64,000 bases of DNA from Vibrio sp. HB236076 (GCF_040957575.1 NZ_CP162601.1:2170001-2234000); one strand, 5' to 3'; positions 40,884-51,395 are shown, counted from the stretch's first letter. Notes: generated by a model from the letters alone, not told the origin. A program made the numbers and translations.

Positions 40884-41141
40884 ATGTACGAGAAGCAAGT
40901 AGAAATTACTGCAGAAAACGGTCTTCACACTCGCCCAGCAGCGCAGTTCGTGAAAGAAGCTAAAGCCTTTGACGCTGATATCACTGTTACTAACAACGGT
41001 AAAAGCGCAAGCGCGAAAAGCCTTTTCAAACTTCAGACTCTAGGTCTAGTAAAAGGTGCTGTAGTAACTATTTCTGCTGAAGGTGCACAGGCACAAGAAG
41101 CTGTAGACCACTTAGTTGCTCTAATGGATCAACTACACTAA
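40884..41141 (+). CDS. ptsH: Phosphocarrier protein HPr
   Basis: 85 residues. It shuttles the phosphoryl group from enzyme I to sugar-specific IIA domains. The phosphorylated His15 lies in NGLHTRPAA, and the regulatory-serine region reads [13 protein letters not shown] (about 43-55). It is the first gene of ptsH-ptsI-crr and is followed by a strong intergenic hairpin rather than a terminator. Confidence 0.98.
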   Translation: MYEKQVEITAENGLHTRPAAQFVKEAKAFDADITVTNNGKSASAKSLFKLQTLGLVKGAVVTISAEGAQAQEAVDHLVALMDQLH

Positions 41142-41156
41142 GCACCGTCTTAGTCT

Positions 41157-41193
41157 GCAAAGCCATGGTCGTAACCTATGCCCATGGCTTTGC
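41157..41193 (+). other. Perfect 12-bp stem hairpin in the ptsH-ptsI gap
   Basis: GCAAAGCCATGG (41157-41168) pairs exactly with CCATGGCTTTGC (41182-41193) across a 13-base loop. There is no T run, so it is not a typical terminator. It probably acts on the mRNA as a processing or stability element giving more HPr than enzyme I (inference). Confidence 0.75.
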
Positions 41194-41265
41194 TACCTTC
41201 ACAGTACTTCACGCACACAGCGTCCAGACTCTTTCTTTTACAGCAGACCAAGTTAAGGTAAAGCT

Positions 41266-42990
41266 ATGATTTCAGGTATCCTAGCATCTCCGGGCATTGC
41301 CATTGGCAAAGCGCTTCTTCTTAAAGAAGAAAAAATTGTCCTCAATACAAACCTAATTTCCGATGACCAAGTTGAAACCGAAGTGCAACGATTTTTCGAC
41401 GCACGCGACAAATCAGCCGCTCAACTTGAAGTCGTTAAACAGAAAGCACTAGAAACCTTCGGCGAAGAAAAAGAAGCCATTTTTGAAGGTCATATCATGT
41501 TGCTTGAAGATGAAGAGCTCGAAGAAGAAATTCTCGCTCTGATCAAAAATGACAAGCTTACTGCAGACAATGCCATTCACACTGTGATTGAAGAGCAAGC
41601 CTCTGCTCTTGAGTCTTTAGACGACGAATACCTAAAAGAACGCGCGACAGACATTCGTGATATCGGTTCTCGTTTTGTGAAAAATGCCTTGGGCATCAAT
41701 ATCGTTTCTCTTAGCGATATCAACGAGCAAGTTATTTTAGTTGCCAACGACCTAACGCCTTCTGAAACTGCACAAATCAACCTAGAATACGTTCTTGGTT
41801 TTGCGTGTGATATCGGTGGTCGTACGTCTCATACCTCAATCATGGCGCGTTCACTAGAATTACCTGCCATTGTCGGTACCAACGACGTGACTCAGCAAGT
41901 TAAAAACGGCGACATGCTCGTGCTTGATGCGGTAAACAACAAGATCATCATCAACCCAAGCGATGAAGAGCTTGCTCAAGCGAAAAAAGTTCAGTCTGAT
42001 GCGATTGCAGAAAAAGAAGAACTTGCCAAACTAAAAGATTTACCCGCTGAAACTAAAGACGGTCACCGCGTTGAAGTCTGTGGCAACATCGGTACAGTGA
42101 AAGATTGTGATGGCGTATTGCGCAATGGCGGCGAAGGCGTTGGCCTTTACCGTACAGAGTTCCTATTTATGGACCGCGATTCTTTGCCTACAGAAGAAGA
42201 GCAATATCAAGCTTATAAAGATGTTGCCGAAGCGATGCACGGTGAAGCCGTTATCATTCGTACTATGGATATCGGCGGTGACAAAGATCTGCCATACATG
42301 GATCTGCCTGAAGAGCTCAACCCTTTCCTAGGTTGGCGTGCGGTTCGCATCAGCTTAGATCGTCGCGAAATCCTTCGCGATCAACTACGCGGTATTCTTC
42401 GTGCTTCAGCACACGGTAAACTTCGCGTTATGTTCCCAATGATCATCTCGGTTGAAGAAATTCGTGAACTGAAAAAAGCCATCGAGGAATACAAAGCTGA
42501 GCTTCGTCAAGAAGGTCATGCCTTTGACGAAAACATCGAAATCGGCGTTATGGTTGAAACACCAGCGGCAGCCGCTGTTGCTCACCACTTAGCGAAAGAA
42601 GTGGAATTCTTCTCTATCGGCACCAACGACCTCACGCAGTACACCTTAGCGGTTGACCGTGGTAACGAAATGATTTCTCACCTTTACAACCCGCTTTCTC
42701 CTGCGGTTCTAAATGTGATTAAACAAGTTATCGACGCTTCACATGCAGAAGGTAAGTGGACCGGTATGTGTGGTGAGCTTGCTGGTGACGAGCATGCAAC
42801 GCTACTGCTTCTCGGTATGGGCCTTGATGAGTTCTCAATGAGTGGCATTTCTATTCCACGTGTTAAGAAAGTTATCCGCAACGCCAACTTTGCTGAAGTA
42901 CAAGCCATGGCAGAGCACGCGCTTTCTTTGCCAACCGCTGCTGAAATTGAAGCATGTGTTGAAGAGTTTATGGCGAAGCACGCTGAATAA
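41266..42990 (+). CDS. ptsI: PTS enzyme I (phosphoenolpyruvate-protein phosphotransferase)
   Basis: 574 residues. It autophosphorylates with PEP and hands the phosphate to HPr. The phosphorylated His189 is in [13 protein letters not shown]. The PEP-binding TIM barrel contains [14 protein letters not shown], and the dimer-domain site [10 protein letters not shown] carries the catalytic Cys. The ATG at 41266 follows a TTAAGGTAAAGCT ribosome region. It is cotranscribed with ptsH and crr. Confidence 0.98.
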   Translation: MISGILASPGIAIGKALLLKEEKIVLNTNLISDDQVETEVQRFFDARDKSAAQLEVVKQKALETFGEEKEAIFEGHIMLLEDEELEEEILALIKNDKLTADNAIHTVIEEQASALESLDDEYLKERATDIRDIGSRFVKNALGINIVSLSDINEQVILVANDLTPSETAQINLEYVLGFACDIGGRTSHTSIMARSLELPAIVGTNDVTQQVKNGDMLVLDAVNNKIIINPSDEELAQAKKVQSDAIAEKEELAKLKDLPAETKDGHRVEVCGNIGTVKDCDGVLRNGGEGVGLYRTEFLFMDRDSLPTEEEQYQAYKDVAEAMHGEAVIIRTMDIGGDKDLPYMDLPEELNPFLGWRAVRISLDRREILRDQLRGILRASAHGKLRVMFPMIISVEEIRELKKAIEEYKAELRQEGHAFDENIEIGVMVETPAAAAVAHHLAKEVEFFSIGTNDLTQYTLAVDRGNEMISHLYNPLSPAVLNVIKQVIDASHAEGKWTGMCGELAGDEHATLLLLGMGLDEFSMSGISIPRVKKVIRNANFAEVQAMAEHALSLPTAAEIEACVEEFMAKHAE

Positions 42991-42997
42991 CCTTGTA

Positions 42998-43047
42998 ATA
43001 CCAAGCCATTAAATGAAAAGTATTCGTTTAATGGCTTCAATTGGTAT
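42998..43047 (+). other. Bulged hairpin in the ptsI-crr gap
   Basis: ATACCAA plus GCCATTAAA (42998-43013) pairs with TTTAATGGC (43027-43035) and, after a 5-base bulge, TTGGTAT (43041-43047). No T run follows. It sits 44 bp before the crr start and may tune crr expression or protect the mRNA end. Confidence 0.65.
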
Positions 43048-43090
43048 ACTATACTTCAACAAATCGCATTCAAATATTAGGAGCAAATAC

Positions 43091-43600
43091 ATGGGTCTGT
43101 TTGATAAACTCAAAAAACTAGTATCAGATGATAGTGCAGACACAGGTGCTTACGAAATCATCGCCCCCTTGTCCGGTGATATCATCAATATTGAAGACGT
43201 GCCAGATGTCGTGTTTGCTGAAAAAATCGTTGGTGATGGCATTGCTATCAAGCCAAGCGGTGACAAAATCGTTGCTCCAGTAAATGGGACGATTGGAAAG
43301 ATTTTTGAAACCAACCACGCTTTTTCAATTGAATCTGATGATGGCATTGAAATGTTCGTCCACTTTGGCATTGATACCGTTGAGTTGAAAGGCGAAGGCT
43401 TTAAACGTATCGCGGAAGAAGGTCAAACGGTCAAAGCTGGTGATACCATTATTGAGTTTGATCTCGCTTTATTAGAAGAAAAAGCCAAATCGGTCCTGAC
43501 CCCTGTTGTCATTTCAAACATGGATGAAATCAAAGACTTAACCAAACTTTCTGGTACTGTCGTCGTCGGTGAAAGCACCGTACTTCGCGTCAGCAAGTAA
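43091..43600 (+). CDS. crr: PTS glucose-specific enzyme IIA (EIIA-Glc)
   Basis: 169 residues from the ATG at 43091 with AGGAG seven bases upstream. It carries phosphate from HPr to the glucose permease. In its unphosphorylated form it inhibits non-PTS permeases, and when phosphorylated it stimulates adenylate cyclase, the known role in enteric bacteria. The two active-site His lie in ETNHAF (about 75) and FVHFG (about 90). It is last in the pts operon and convergent with flaE. Confidence 0.97.
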   Translation: MGLFDKLKKLVSDDSADTGAYEIIAPLSGDIINIEDVPDVVFAEKIVGDGIAIKPSGDKIVAPVNGTIGKIFETNHAFSIESDDGIEMFVHFGIDTVELKGEGFKRIAEEGQTVKAGDTIIEFDLALLEEKAKSVLTPVVISNMDEIKDLTKLSGTVVVGESTVLRVSK

Positions 43601-43668
43601 TGGCTTTGTAAACATTATTGGTTTCAAAGAATAAGACGTGTCGATAGAGATTTTCGAACGTGGTCAAA

Positions 43669-43695
43669 AGCGCTGCTCTTGAGTAGCGTTTTTTT
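43669..43695. terminator. Terminator between crr and flaE
   Basis: CGCTGCTC and GAGTAGCG (43671-43688) form an 8-bp stem with one G-T pair and a tight loop. Seven T follow on the plus strand and a TTTTG run on the minus strand. Confidence 0.75.
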
Positions 43696-43729
43696 ATTGC
43701 TCCTAAATTCCACCTTTGCGACCTTGATA

Positions 43730-44857
43730 TCACACCAACAGCGATAAGGCAGAGTGCTGGCTTTGTTTGGCTTGCGATAACATCGCAGAGTTGCCGTCTC
43801 TTAACATTTGTGATTTCACCAATGCGGTTGAGGCCTTAGCAACATCGGTGTCTTTTAAAGCCGCATTGGAACGCACAATTTGCTGGTGAACATTGGCTAA
43901 ATTGCTCAAGGTACTTTCTACTCTATTTTGAAAGCCGCCAATCGAACCTCTTAATCGATCGATAAATTGAATGCCTGCATCAACTTGACCAATGGCCAGT
44001 TGTGCTCGGCCTTGTGTCGACAAATCAAGCTGAGATAATAACTTAGATTCAGGGGCATCAAACTCAAACAATGACTGACTTTGCTCAGATAAATTCAGAC
44101 CAAAGGGCGCGTGCTGCTCAGCGGCAAAAAGCTGCACACGCCCCTGCTCTGTCACCGAGGCATGAAACACATCTTGATGGCTATTGAGATAAGTGGCTAC
44201 TTGATACACATCATCACCGGCTATCAACGGCAAATATTGCTCAATATGATTGCCTTGTGCGTCAGTGTAATCAAAAACAAACTCTTGGTTATCGGTATTC
44301 ACCGACCACGTATCCACCGATACTGGCTCTGATAAATAGTGATAACCGCCCATATTCTCGTTGTCTGGGGCCGTATTGAGTAAATGTAAGCTAATACTGT
44401 TGGTGTCAGAATCTAATTGGAAGGCTTTGCGACCAAATGTTCCATTGAGTAAATGATGGCCTGCATAAGTGGTGCTATTTGCCACTCGCGTTAACTCATC
44501 AAGTAACGCCTGCGCTTCTTGATTTAGATTTCGCCGGTCTGAGTCTTGGTAACTGCCATTGGCCGCTTGAAGTGATAAATCTCTTAAGTTACCCAGTATT
44601 TCAGCACTTTCTTGTAGCGCCCCTTCAGCAGTTTGAGCGACAGAATAAGCGTCTGAGGCATTGGCCATCGCGCGGCTAAGCCCTTGAGTTTGCGCTGTCA
44701 AACGATTTGAAATTTGCATCCCCGCCGCATTATCACTGGCGCGATTGATCAAAGAGCCAGATTGCAACTGAGCTTGTGATACAGACAACTCTGTATTCGC
44801 TTGATTTAAATACCTTGAAGTTAACATAGCCGTCGAATTAGTGACGATAGATACCAT
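43730..44857 (-). CDS. flaE: Divergent polar flagellin FlaE
   Basis: 375 residues. It keeps the flagellin D0/D1 pattern: N-terminal heptads with GMQISNRLTAQTQGL and AYSVAQTAEGAL, and C-terminal LKDTDVAKAS and SALSLLV. It departs from the other two in its start (MVSIVTNST instead of MAINVNTNV), in LINRASDNAAG where the others have [11 protein letters not shown], and in a central domain rich in acidic and His residues. In V. parahaemolyticus and V. anguillarum an outlying flagellin in this position is FlaE. It may be a minor or specialised filament subunit. Confidence 0.85.
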   Translation of the reverse strand: MVSIVTNSTAMLTSRYLNQANTELSVSQAQLQSGSLINRASDNAAGMQISNRLTAQTQGLSRAMANASDAYSVAQTAEGALQESAEILGNLRDLSLQAANGSYQDSDRRNLNQEAQALLDELTRVANSTTYAGHHLLNGTFGRKAFQLDSDTNSISLHLLNTAPDNENMGGYHYLSEPVSVDTWSVNTDNQEFVFDYTDAQGNHIEQYLPLIAGDDVYQVATYLNSHQDVFHASVTEQGRVQLFAAEQHAPFGLNLSEQSQSLFEFDAPESKLLSQLDLSTQGRAQLAIGQVDAGIQFIDRLRGSIGGFQNRVESTLSNLANVHQQIVRSNAALKDTDVAKASTALVKSQMLRDGNSAMLSQAKQSQHSALSLLV

Positions 44858-44889
44858 GCGCGACTTAATCCTTGTTTACCCTTACCAAT

Positions 44890-44925
44890 CAAAAAAATGG
44901 GTTTTCTGAAAAAGAGAAAACCCAT
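44890..44925 (-). terminator. Terminator of flaD
   Basis: On the minus strand ATGGGTTTTCT and AGAAAACCCAT form an 11-bp stem followed by a run of T. It lies between the flaD stop and the flaE start, so flaE needs its own promoter. Confidence 0.9.
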
Positions 44926-44977
44926 CTTACTATCAACAACTCATGTTAAGTTAGTCGACTATTTTATTCACTGTGGG

Positions 44978-46111
44978 CTAACCTAACAGCGCTAGTGCCG
45001 TGGTTGGAGCCTGTTTGGCTTGTGCCAAAATCGAACTTGATGCTTGAGACAAAATTTGGCTTTTGGTAAGTTGCGTTGTCTCTTTGGCGAAATCAGTGTC
45101 TTTAATCCGACTTTTTGACGCGTTTACATTTTCATTTATGTTATCTAGATTACTGATTGCATGGTCAAAGCGGTTTTGAAAAGCCCCCAACTCTGCCCGG
45201 TGAGAGTCCACATACTTCAAAGCCGCATCAACCACTGCCACCGACTCTTGAGCGCCGCCAACACTGGTAACATCTAATGTATTTACCGTAACCGCCTGAC
45301 CATCACCGAACCCTAATTCACCAGCCAAACTGCCTGAAAAGTCAACGTCACCATCAATTTTATTATTACCGGCAAACACTTGCAGTTGTCCTTCTTCATT
45401 GACGGACGCTTTTAGGTAATCGGTTTGACCATTAATGTAAGTGGCGAGCTCTTCGATATCATCACCTTGTTTAGCATTGATTACGATTTCATGCTCTTCA
45501 CCAAAAGTATCAGTAAATTCTAACGTTAAGTCGTTATCGCCTGCGGTCACTTGCCAATCTTTGCCTTTAGCTTCTTCTGCTTGATAACTGGTCCCGCCCA
45601 TCATGCGGTTGTCCGAGCGCAAGTCTCTCAAATTCAGCATCACCGCTTCACCGCTATCGGCACCAATTTGAAAAGCTTTAGAGCCGAAGGTGCCATTGAG
45701 TAATTTATTGCCACCAAAAGAGGTGGTTTCAGCAATCCGATTTAATTCATCATTAAGTGCGGTGACCTCTTCTTGTATCGCAACACGCTCAGATTTGGAG
45801 TTTGAACCATTGGCCGATTGCAATGAAAGATCGCGAATGCGTTGTAATATATTGGTGGTTTCATTCATCGCCCCTTCCGCCGTTTGCGCAATTGAAATAC
45901 CATCATTGGCATTGCGTACGGCGACATCAAGACCCCGACTTTGCGCACTTAAACGATTAGAAATTTGCAGCCCTGCGGCATCGTCTTTAGCACTGTTGAT
46001 TTTAAAACCCGATGACAACCTCTCCATTGACAATTGCATATTCGTATTAGCACTGTTGAGGTAACGCTGCGCCGTCATCGCTGACACATTGGTATTCACA
46101 TTAATCGCCAT
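44978..46111 (-). CDS. flaD: Polar flagellin FlaD
   Basis: 377 residues from the ATG at 46111, with GGAG seven bases upstream. The frame is open for 24 more codons, but flagellins begin MAINVNTNV. Conserved ends are [32 protein letters not shown] and, at the C-terminus, [20 protein letters not shown]. The middle (about 190-290) is the variable surface domain. It is secreted without a signal peptide by the flagellar export apparatus and forms part of the polar, usually sheathed, filament. Confidence 0.93.
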   Translation of the reverse strand: MAINVNTNVSAMTAQRYLNSANTNMQLSMERLSSGFKINSAKDDAAGLQISNRLSAQSRGLDVAVRNANDGISIAQTAEGAMNETTNILQRIRDLSLQSANGSNSKSERVAIQEEVTALNDELNRIAETTSFGGNKLLNGTFGSKAFQIGADSGEAVMLNLRDLRSDNRMMGGTSYQAEEAKGKDWQVTAGDNDLTLEFTDTFGEEHEIVINAKQGDDIEELATYINGQTDYLKASVNEEGQLQVFAGNNKIDGDVDFSGSLAGELGFGDGQAVTVNTLDVTSVGGAQESVAVVDAALKYVDSHRAELGAFQNRFDHAISNLDNINENVNASKSRIKDTDFAKETTQLTKSQILSQASSSILAQAKQAPTTALALLG

Positions 46112-46188
46112 AATAATTCTCCACATTGTTTTCTGATTACGGGTTTTCCGACCAACCAGAAAACTCGTTTCACTTGAAGACATAGGTA

Positions 46189-46215
46189 TTAACGGCCAAT
46201 ATGCTCAAAACTCGA
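46189..46215 (-). promoter_or_regulatory. Candidate sigma-28 promoter of flaD
   Basis: On the minus strand GCCGTTAA (46196-46189) matches the GCCGATAA -10 at seven of eight bases, but the -35 at the right distance is TCGA instead of TAAA. It lies about 80 bp ahead of the flaD ATG. Confidence 0.4.
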
Positions 46216-46382
46216 TCAATATATAGCGCAAATCATTACGTCGTGGCTTTAATTGTGAAACCGGTAGCACTATAACAATAAACGGAGAGGAAACACTCAA
46301 GATAATATCAATATTGACGAAGGGGCAATGTCGTATTTTCTTTAAGGTTAATATTGAACGGTGGTGAGGTGAATCATGGAAT

Positions 46383-46423
46383 AAAAAAGAAAAAGCCCCT
46401 TTTCCTTTGAGAGAACTGGGGCT
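46383..46423 (-). terminator. Terminator of flaC
   Basis: AGCCCC and GGGGCT close a hairpin with a long purine/pyrimidine loop, and the minus-strand transcript then runs into a T-rich stretch of about ten bases. Confidence 0.7.
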
Positions 46424-46604
46424 AGAAAGGTAAACAACGCCGAGTGGAGATCAGAGAAATGAAACCCATAGGTTGTTACCTGTGCAATAAAGTCATCAAA
46501 AGCTTGGCAGGTGAGAGATGAGAGAGCCGCCCTTTGTCAAACTTTAAAGCTTGCCATCGTCATTAGGTTAAGTCCACGTCTGAACCGGGCCCAATGTCGA
46601 AGTA

Positions 46605-47762
46605 CTACTGCAACAATTGTGTTGCAGCACTTGGCAACTGTTTTGCCTGAGCAAGAATCGATGTCCCTGCTTGTTGCAAAATTTGTGCTTTGGTCATCTG
46701 CGTGGTTTCTTTCGCAAAATCGGTATCTTTAATCCGGCTGTTAGACGCATTAACATTTTCTTGGACATTGGCTAAGTTGTTAATACTGTGCATCAATCGG
46801 TTCTGTTTCGCCCCTAAATCCGCGCGTTGTGAATCGACGTATTGCAACGCCGCATCGAGAACACTAATCGCATTTTGAGAGCCTTGCACTGACGTTAAGT
46901 CAATATCCTGTACCGTGGTTTTCACCGGCTCATCAACGATACCAAGATCACTGGCTAACCCACCAGAGAAACTGATTTCACCGTGAATATTGGGTTTTGC
47001 AACAAATACTTGAAGTTTGCCGTCTTCAGTAACAGACGCATTGACCAAGTCAGACTGGCCGTTGATGTAAGTCGCGACTTCTTCAATATCATCGCCGGTT
47101 TTTGCGTTGATATTAATTGTAACCTCATCGGACTCCCCATCCTTAACTTCCGCCGGGTTACGTGGAATAACAATGGTAAGATCGCTATTTTCTGGTTTTA
47201 CCTGCCAGTTTTTATCTTTACCGCTTTCCGACATGAAGGTAATGCCGCCCATACGCGAGTCATCGGCACGAATACTGGTTAACCCCATGATCATGGCTTC
47301 ACCTGCATTTGAACCTATCTGAAAAGATGCGTCGCCAAAAGTGCCATTGAGAAGACGACGTCCACCAAATGATGTTGTTTCAGCAATTCGGTTTAATTCG
47401 TCTTGCAAAGCCGTACTTTCTTCGTTCAAAGCGGCGCGCTCGGCATCCGAGTTAGTACCATTTGCCGACTGAATCGCCAGATCCCGCATACGTTGTAGGA
47501 CCGAGGTAGACTCATTCATCGCCCCTTCTGCCGTTTGAGCGATCGAAATACCATCATTAGCATTTCGCATGGCCACTTCTAATCCTCGAGACTGCGATGT
47601 TAAACGGTTAGAAATCTGCAAGCCAGCCGCATCGTCTTTAGCGCTATTGATCTTGTTACCTGAAGACAATCGCTCCATCGATGTATTCAAGTCGTTGCTG
47701 GCTTTGTTTAAATAACGTTGTGCCGTCATTGCCGACACATTGGTATTCACATTAATGGCCAT
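46605..47762 (-). CDS. flaC: Polar flagellin FlaC
   Basis: 385 residues from the ATG at 47762, with AAAGGAGAG upstream. A 22-codon upstream extension is rejected because flagellins start [12 protein letters not shown]. It has the same conserved N- and C-terminal coiled-coil segments as FlaD and a distinct central domain with a [18 protein letters not shown] stretch. It is first of the three tandem flagellin genes after flgKL and carries its own promoter and terminator. Confidence 0.93.
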   Translation of the reverse strand: MAINVNTNVSAMTAQRYLNKASNDLNTSMERLSSGNKINSAKDDAAGLQISNRLTSQSRGLEVAMRNANDGISIAQTAEGAMNESTSVLQRMRDLAIQSANGTNSDAERAALNEESTALQDELNRIAETTSFGGRRLLNGTFGDASFQIGSNAGEAMIMGLTSIRADDSRMGGITFMSESGKDKNWQVKPENSDLTIVIPRNPAEVKDGESDEVTININAKTGDDIEEVATYINGQSDLVNASVTEDGKLQVFVAKPNIHGEISFSGGLASDLGIVDEPVKTTVQDIDLTSVQGSQNAISVLDAALQYVDSQRADLGAKQNRLMHSINNLANVQENVNASNSRIKDTDFAKETTQMTKAQILQQAGTSILAQAKQLPSAATQLLQ

Positions 47763-48124
47763 TATGCTCTCCTTTGAGTTCGCTCTTGATTGCGAAGCGG
47801 CCAGCTCGATTCTCAATTGGATAAGCACTGACCGAAATTAACAAATTGACTAAGTTCATTAACTGCCTTGATAAAGCGGCAATCAACAATTGACTCTTAA
47901 TACAATACAAATACCATGCCAAGTTTAAATTAAAGATAACACCCTATAAAAAACAATAATTTACCATTAAAATAATTTACCTACTTCCATTCAATCGCTT
48001 TCTAATTCCGCTTAAACTCATCCTTGCCGTTTCATTTGCCACCCCGTTGCCGCCCGCTTTTCCTCTCTGCACATATGGCATTGCACATAAGGGATAGAGA
48101 AGATTAGCCTAGACAAGTTGTGGG
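47763..48124 (-). promoter_or_regulatory. Gap between flgL and flaC
   Basis: This 362-bp stretch is AT-rich in its middle and holds the sigma-28-like site at 47873-47900. No flgL terminator hairpin and no gene were recognised. Confidence 0.45.
47873..47900 (-). promoter_or_regulatory. Candidate sigma-28 promoter of flaC
   Basis: On the minus strand TTAAG (47900-47896), a 15-bp spacer and GCCGCTTT (47880-47873) fit the TAAA-N15-GCCGATAA pattern, with five of eight bases matched in the -10. It lies about 110 bp upstream of the flaC ATG. Confidence 0.5.
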
Positions 48125-49318
48125 TTAGATGTAATTGAACAAGGTTAAGTCTTTGGTTTTACCAAACGCTTGTTGAGAAGCTTGTAATGCACGCGTATTT
48201 TCACTGAAGTCAATCACCGCTTTGGAATAGTCCAAATCTTCAAAGTTGCCTTTGGCTTTGGCGAGCGACAACTCAAAGTCTTGATGCTGTTGCTCTTGAG
48301 TATCTAATGTGCTCAAGCGAGCACCAACATCCGTTCGCATTTGCGTTAAATGAATAAAAGCCGCTTGCAGCTGTTTAGTCGCACTTTGTAATTCGGCCGT
48401 CGCACTGGCATCGGAGACCGACTCTTCTGACCAGGTCATCGCTTGATTTAGGCTGTCGAACACACTAAATTGGTCTTGAGGCGTCAAAGTAATACTGTCG
48501 CCTTTGGTAATTTCACCGTTAATTTTGATCGATAACCCTTCGTATTCAATCCCAGTTTGAGGGTCAAATTGGTCTGCCGCAACGACATCACCGTCTTGCT
48601 CTAACTGATAGCCCCACTTATCATTGCCCATATCGACAAAAGTCACTTTATAGGTCGAAGTGTCATCGGGATCGAGGTTAGTGGCTTTGTTAAGCAGCAA
48701 CTGTGACGCATTTTGTAACTCATACGCCGGCATATAGTGGCCAAATGGGTTATCAATATTCATGAAAATCCGGCTACCCGGATCATTCATCGCAATGTTT
48801 AAGTTCGATGAAATCTTCATTTTTCTCTGATAATCATCGCCTTTGTAAATCACTGTACCATCGTAATCGCGAAAGAAAGGTTGCTCCTTTGGCTTGGTGC
48901 CGGCAAAGGTGTAGTTACCTGATTCATCTTGGCTATTCGCCAAGTTAATCAAGTTATTCGTCAATTCCAATATCTCTCGTTTATTCGCCGCCCGGTCTTC
49001 CGGCGATAAGGCGCCGTTGATCATTTCCATCACGTTGCGTTTACTGGCATCAATAAATTCGGTCGCGTTAGCAATATTGACCTCGTGTTGCTCTAAACGA
49101 TTGCGAACTAACACGATGGAGTCTAAAAACTGTTGGATTTGATCCGATTGTTTTTTGATATTTTGCACATAATGGGTCGCCAAAGGATCATCACTGGGTT
49201 TGGTCAATTTTTTACCCGAAGCTAATTGAGCTTGATTGTGATGAATCTTATTTTCTTGTCGTCGCAAGTCATTTTGCACGGTTTGATAATTATGAAAACT
49301 TGAGATCCGATTTAGCAT
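48125..49318 (-). CDS. flgL: Hook-filament junction protein FlgL (HAP3)
   Basis: 397 residues. Flagellin-like N-terminal region with ASGKKLTKPSDDPLATHY and a C-terminal helix ending TKDLTLFNYI. It forms the second junction ring between hook and filament. It starts 12 bp after flgK on the same strand, so the pair is one transcription unit, probably from the sigma-54 promoter ahead of flgK. Confidence 0.95.
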   Translation of the reverse strand: MLNRISSFHNYQTVQNDLRRQENKIHHNQAQLASGKKLTKPSDDPLATHYVQNIKKQSDQIQQFLDSIVLVRNRLEQHEVNIANATEFIDASKRNVMEMINGALSPEDRAANKREILELTNNLINLANSQDESGNYTFAGTKPKEQPFFRDYDGTVIYKGDDYQRKMKISSNLNIAMNDPGSRIFMNIDNPFGHYMPAYELQNASQLLLNKATNLDPDDTSTYKVTFVDMGNDKWGYQLEQDGDVVAADQFDPQTGIEYEGLSIKINGEITKGDSITLTPQDQFSVFDSLNQAMTWSEESVSDASATAELQSATKQLQAAFIHLTQMRTDVGARLSTLDTQEQQHQDFELSLAKAKGNFEDLDYSKAVIDFSENTRALQASQQAFGKTKDLTLFNYI

Positions 49319-49330
49319 TAATGATCACTC

Positions 49331-51253
49331 CTATCGCAACTGAAGTATGGTATTGAAAGTATCATTTGCCGCTTGCATGATTCGCGATGATGCCATATAA
49401 GCTTGCTGAAAGCGCATCATATTGGCCGCTTCTTCATCAAGGTTAACACCTGAAATGGAGGCGACTCTTGACTCCGCTTGCTCTTTTTCTTGTTTCGAAA
49501 TATCAGACAATCGAGATGCCGTTGACGAGCGAAGCCCGACATTGGTATTGAGATTGTTATACACATCCACCAATGTAGACTCTTCATCGTCAAGGGTTTG
49601 CAAAGCTTGCACATCAAACATTTTACGCAAATTGCCGTTGTCACCCGGTGAAGGGACCAAGTTTGCCGTAAACTTATCTCTCGCTAACGCACCACTGCTC
49701 AGCTCAAATACCGTAGCTGTTCCTTGGTCAAAATCTGGGTGATCACTTGGCAATGACACACTGACAGGGCCCGTTGGTGGGTAATCGGCTGGCTTTTGCA
49801 CCACCTTTCCCGACTTATCTAAAACCGCAAATTGATTACCATTTGGGGAGATCACGACACTGAACTCTTTTAAGTCGCCCGCCTGATCAATTCTAAAATC
49901 GGCTTTGCCATTGGCAAACGTGGTAGACGCCTCAAAACTTTGTGCCGCAATTTTTTTAGGATCGGTTGTCGCTAACTCAATTTGTAACGCGCCATCACGA
50001 GTCGGTCGCAACAGAATTTTTTCCCCTTCTTGAGGTGGGGTACGAATTTCAACTCGCATACCATCGAGATAAAATTGATCGCCATTGTCCCCCGATAGTG
50101 GAGACACCGTCTTTTTCTCACCACTTGGAGTATAAATTTCGTACTCACTACCATTGTAGCGCAGTGAATACTCACCGCCCTTTAAACTTGATAAGTCATC
50201 GATAAAGACGGCCATGTCGGCTTTTGAGTCGCGGTTCTTGATCACTCTTGACGTCGCGATTAACTCAGAATTCACATCAGTAAATAAGTCTTCACCCACA
50301 TCGCCATTCAAGTCCAATCCTTGGTGTTGCAATTGGTTAATTTGGTAAGCAAAAGCGGTGGACATCCGGCCTAATTCATCGAGCACATTGGGAACTTCTT
50401 GATCGCGAAACCTGAGCATGGCCCCGAGCTTACCGTCGATACTATCGCTTTTGATTGGTTTTACTGCAGGGCCTTCTACAATAGCTAAACGGCGTTGATG
50501 TACATCGGGATAACCCTCAATCATTTGCAGTTGACTGGCTTCAGTACCTGAAACTATCGTGTGCCCATTACCGATATGAATATTAAATCCCTCGGCATTT
50601 TTTCGAGTCGTGACGGTTACTTTAGTGTATTGAGCCAGCTCTTTGACCAGTTTTTCATGCTCATCCATCAAATCGTTATGAGGGCCTGGTGAGCTCATCA
50701 TTAATCGTTGTAGATCTCGAATTTCGACCGCTAACTGATTGATTCGCTTAATACCCACATCAAGACGTTTATTGACAACATCGTATTGCTGACGAACACT
50801 GTTTTGAAAACTGTTTAAAGTATCAGTGATAATACCGGCCTTTTCTAATACCACTTCACGAGCCCCCATATCATTCGGGGTATCAGACAAAACATTGACG
50901 GCATCAAACCAATCGTGCAGATTATCGGGAATTTTTTTCGATGCGATTGATGAAAGCATACTCGAAAGCATATCCAAATCTTGATCAACATCGGTTCTGG
51001 AGGCGTGATTGGTGGTTGCTAAGTTGAGTTCATCGACGGCAAATTGATCCCATGAACGACGGACATTATCAACGTGAACCCCCATACCATAGGTACTGCC
51101 ACCAAACATTCGCGGCATATTAGTGCCTTGGATCACCGACTGGCGGCTAAAACCTTCCGTGTTCACGTTAGAAATATTGTGACTGGTGGTATTTAATTGC
51201 CGCTGAGCAGTCAAAACACTCTGACTGCCTAATCCAAGTAAATCGGATGCCAT
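49331..51253 (-). CDS. flgK: Hook-associated protein FlgK (HAP1)
   Basis: 640 residues from the ATG at 51253 (MASDLLGLG). The 17-codon upstream extension would run through the GAGGGGGC ribosome site. N-terminal TTSHNISNVNTEGFSRQ is the axial-protein signature, and the C-terminus RFQQAYMASSRIMQAAND closes the coiled-coil. It is the first junction protein at the hook tip. The long central region (about 280-560) is a variable surface insert. Confidence 0.96.
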   Translation of the reverse strand: MASDLLGLGSQSVLTAQRQLNTTSHNISNVNTEGFSRQSVIQGTNMPRMFGGSTYGMGVHVDNVRRSWDQFAVDELNLATTNHASRTDVDQDLDMLSSMLSSIASKKIPDNLHDWFDAVNVLSDTPNDMGAREVVLEKAGIITDTLNSFQNSVRQQYDVVNKRLDVGIKRINQLAVEIRDLQRLMMSSPGPHNDLMDEHEKLVKELAQYTKVTVTTRKNAEGFNIHIGNGHTIVSGTEASQLQMIEGYPDVHQRRLAIVEGPAVKPIKSDSIDGKLGAMLRFRDQEVPNVLDELGRMSTAFAYQINQLQHQGLDLNGDVGEDLFTDVNSELIATSRVIKNRDSKADMAVFIDDLSSLKGGEYSLRYNGSEYEIYTPSGEKKTVSPLSGDNGDQFYLDGMRVEIRTPPQEGEKILLRPTRDGALQIELATTDPKKIAAQSFEASTTFANGKADFRIDQAGDLKEFSVVISPNGNQFAVLDKSGKVVQKPADYPPTGPVSVSLPSDHPDFDQGTATVFELSSGALARDKFTANLVPSPGDNGNLRKMFDVQALQTLDDEESTLVDVYNNLNTNVGLRSSTASRLSDISKQEKEQAESRVASISGVNLDEEAANMMRFQQAYMASSRIMQAANDTFNTILQLR

Positions 51254-51328
51254 GCCTGCCCCCTCGGTGATCGCAAAAAAAGATATGGAGAATATGGGCG
51301 GCAAAATGCCGCGCCTAACATGAAATAA

Positions 51329-51343
51329 GCAAAAAACATACCA
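51329..51343 (-). promoter_or_regulatory. Sigma-54 promoter ahead of flgKL
   Basis: The minus strand reads TGGTATGTTTTTTGC, with the required GG-N10-GC spacing. The only weakness is T for C after TGG. It lies about 75 bp upstream of flgK and just past the flgJ terminator. Confidence 0.75.
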
Positions 51344-51357
51344 AGCAAAATTACCAA

Positions 51358-51393
51358 TAAAAAAAAAGACTTATGAAAACATAAGCCTTTTTA
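51358..51393 (-). terminator. Terminator of flgJ
   Basis: GGCTTATG and CATAAGTC, extended by A/T pairs, form a hairpin with a TTTT loop and a run of T on the minus strand. It ends the flgFGHIJ transcript before the flgK promoter. Confidence 0.8.
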
Positions 51394-51395
51394 GA

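Larger units (their letters stand above)
46112..46604 (-). promoter_or_regulatory. Gap between flaC and flaD
   Basis: This 493-bp region contains the flaC terminator (46383-46423), a sigma-28-like flaD promoter (46189-46215) and an AT-rich leader. No other gene is supported. Confidence 0.5.

Noticed and set aside
46112..46183. 24-codon N-terminal extension of FlaD and the similar 22-codon extension of FlaC
   Set aside because: Flagellins begin MAINVNTNV, and good ribosome sites lie directly before those internal ATGs.
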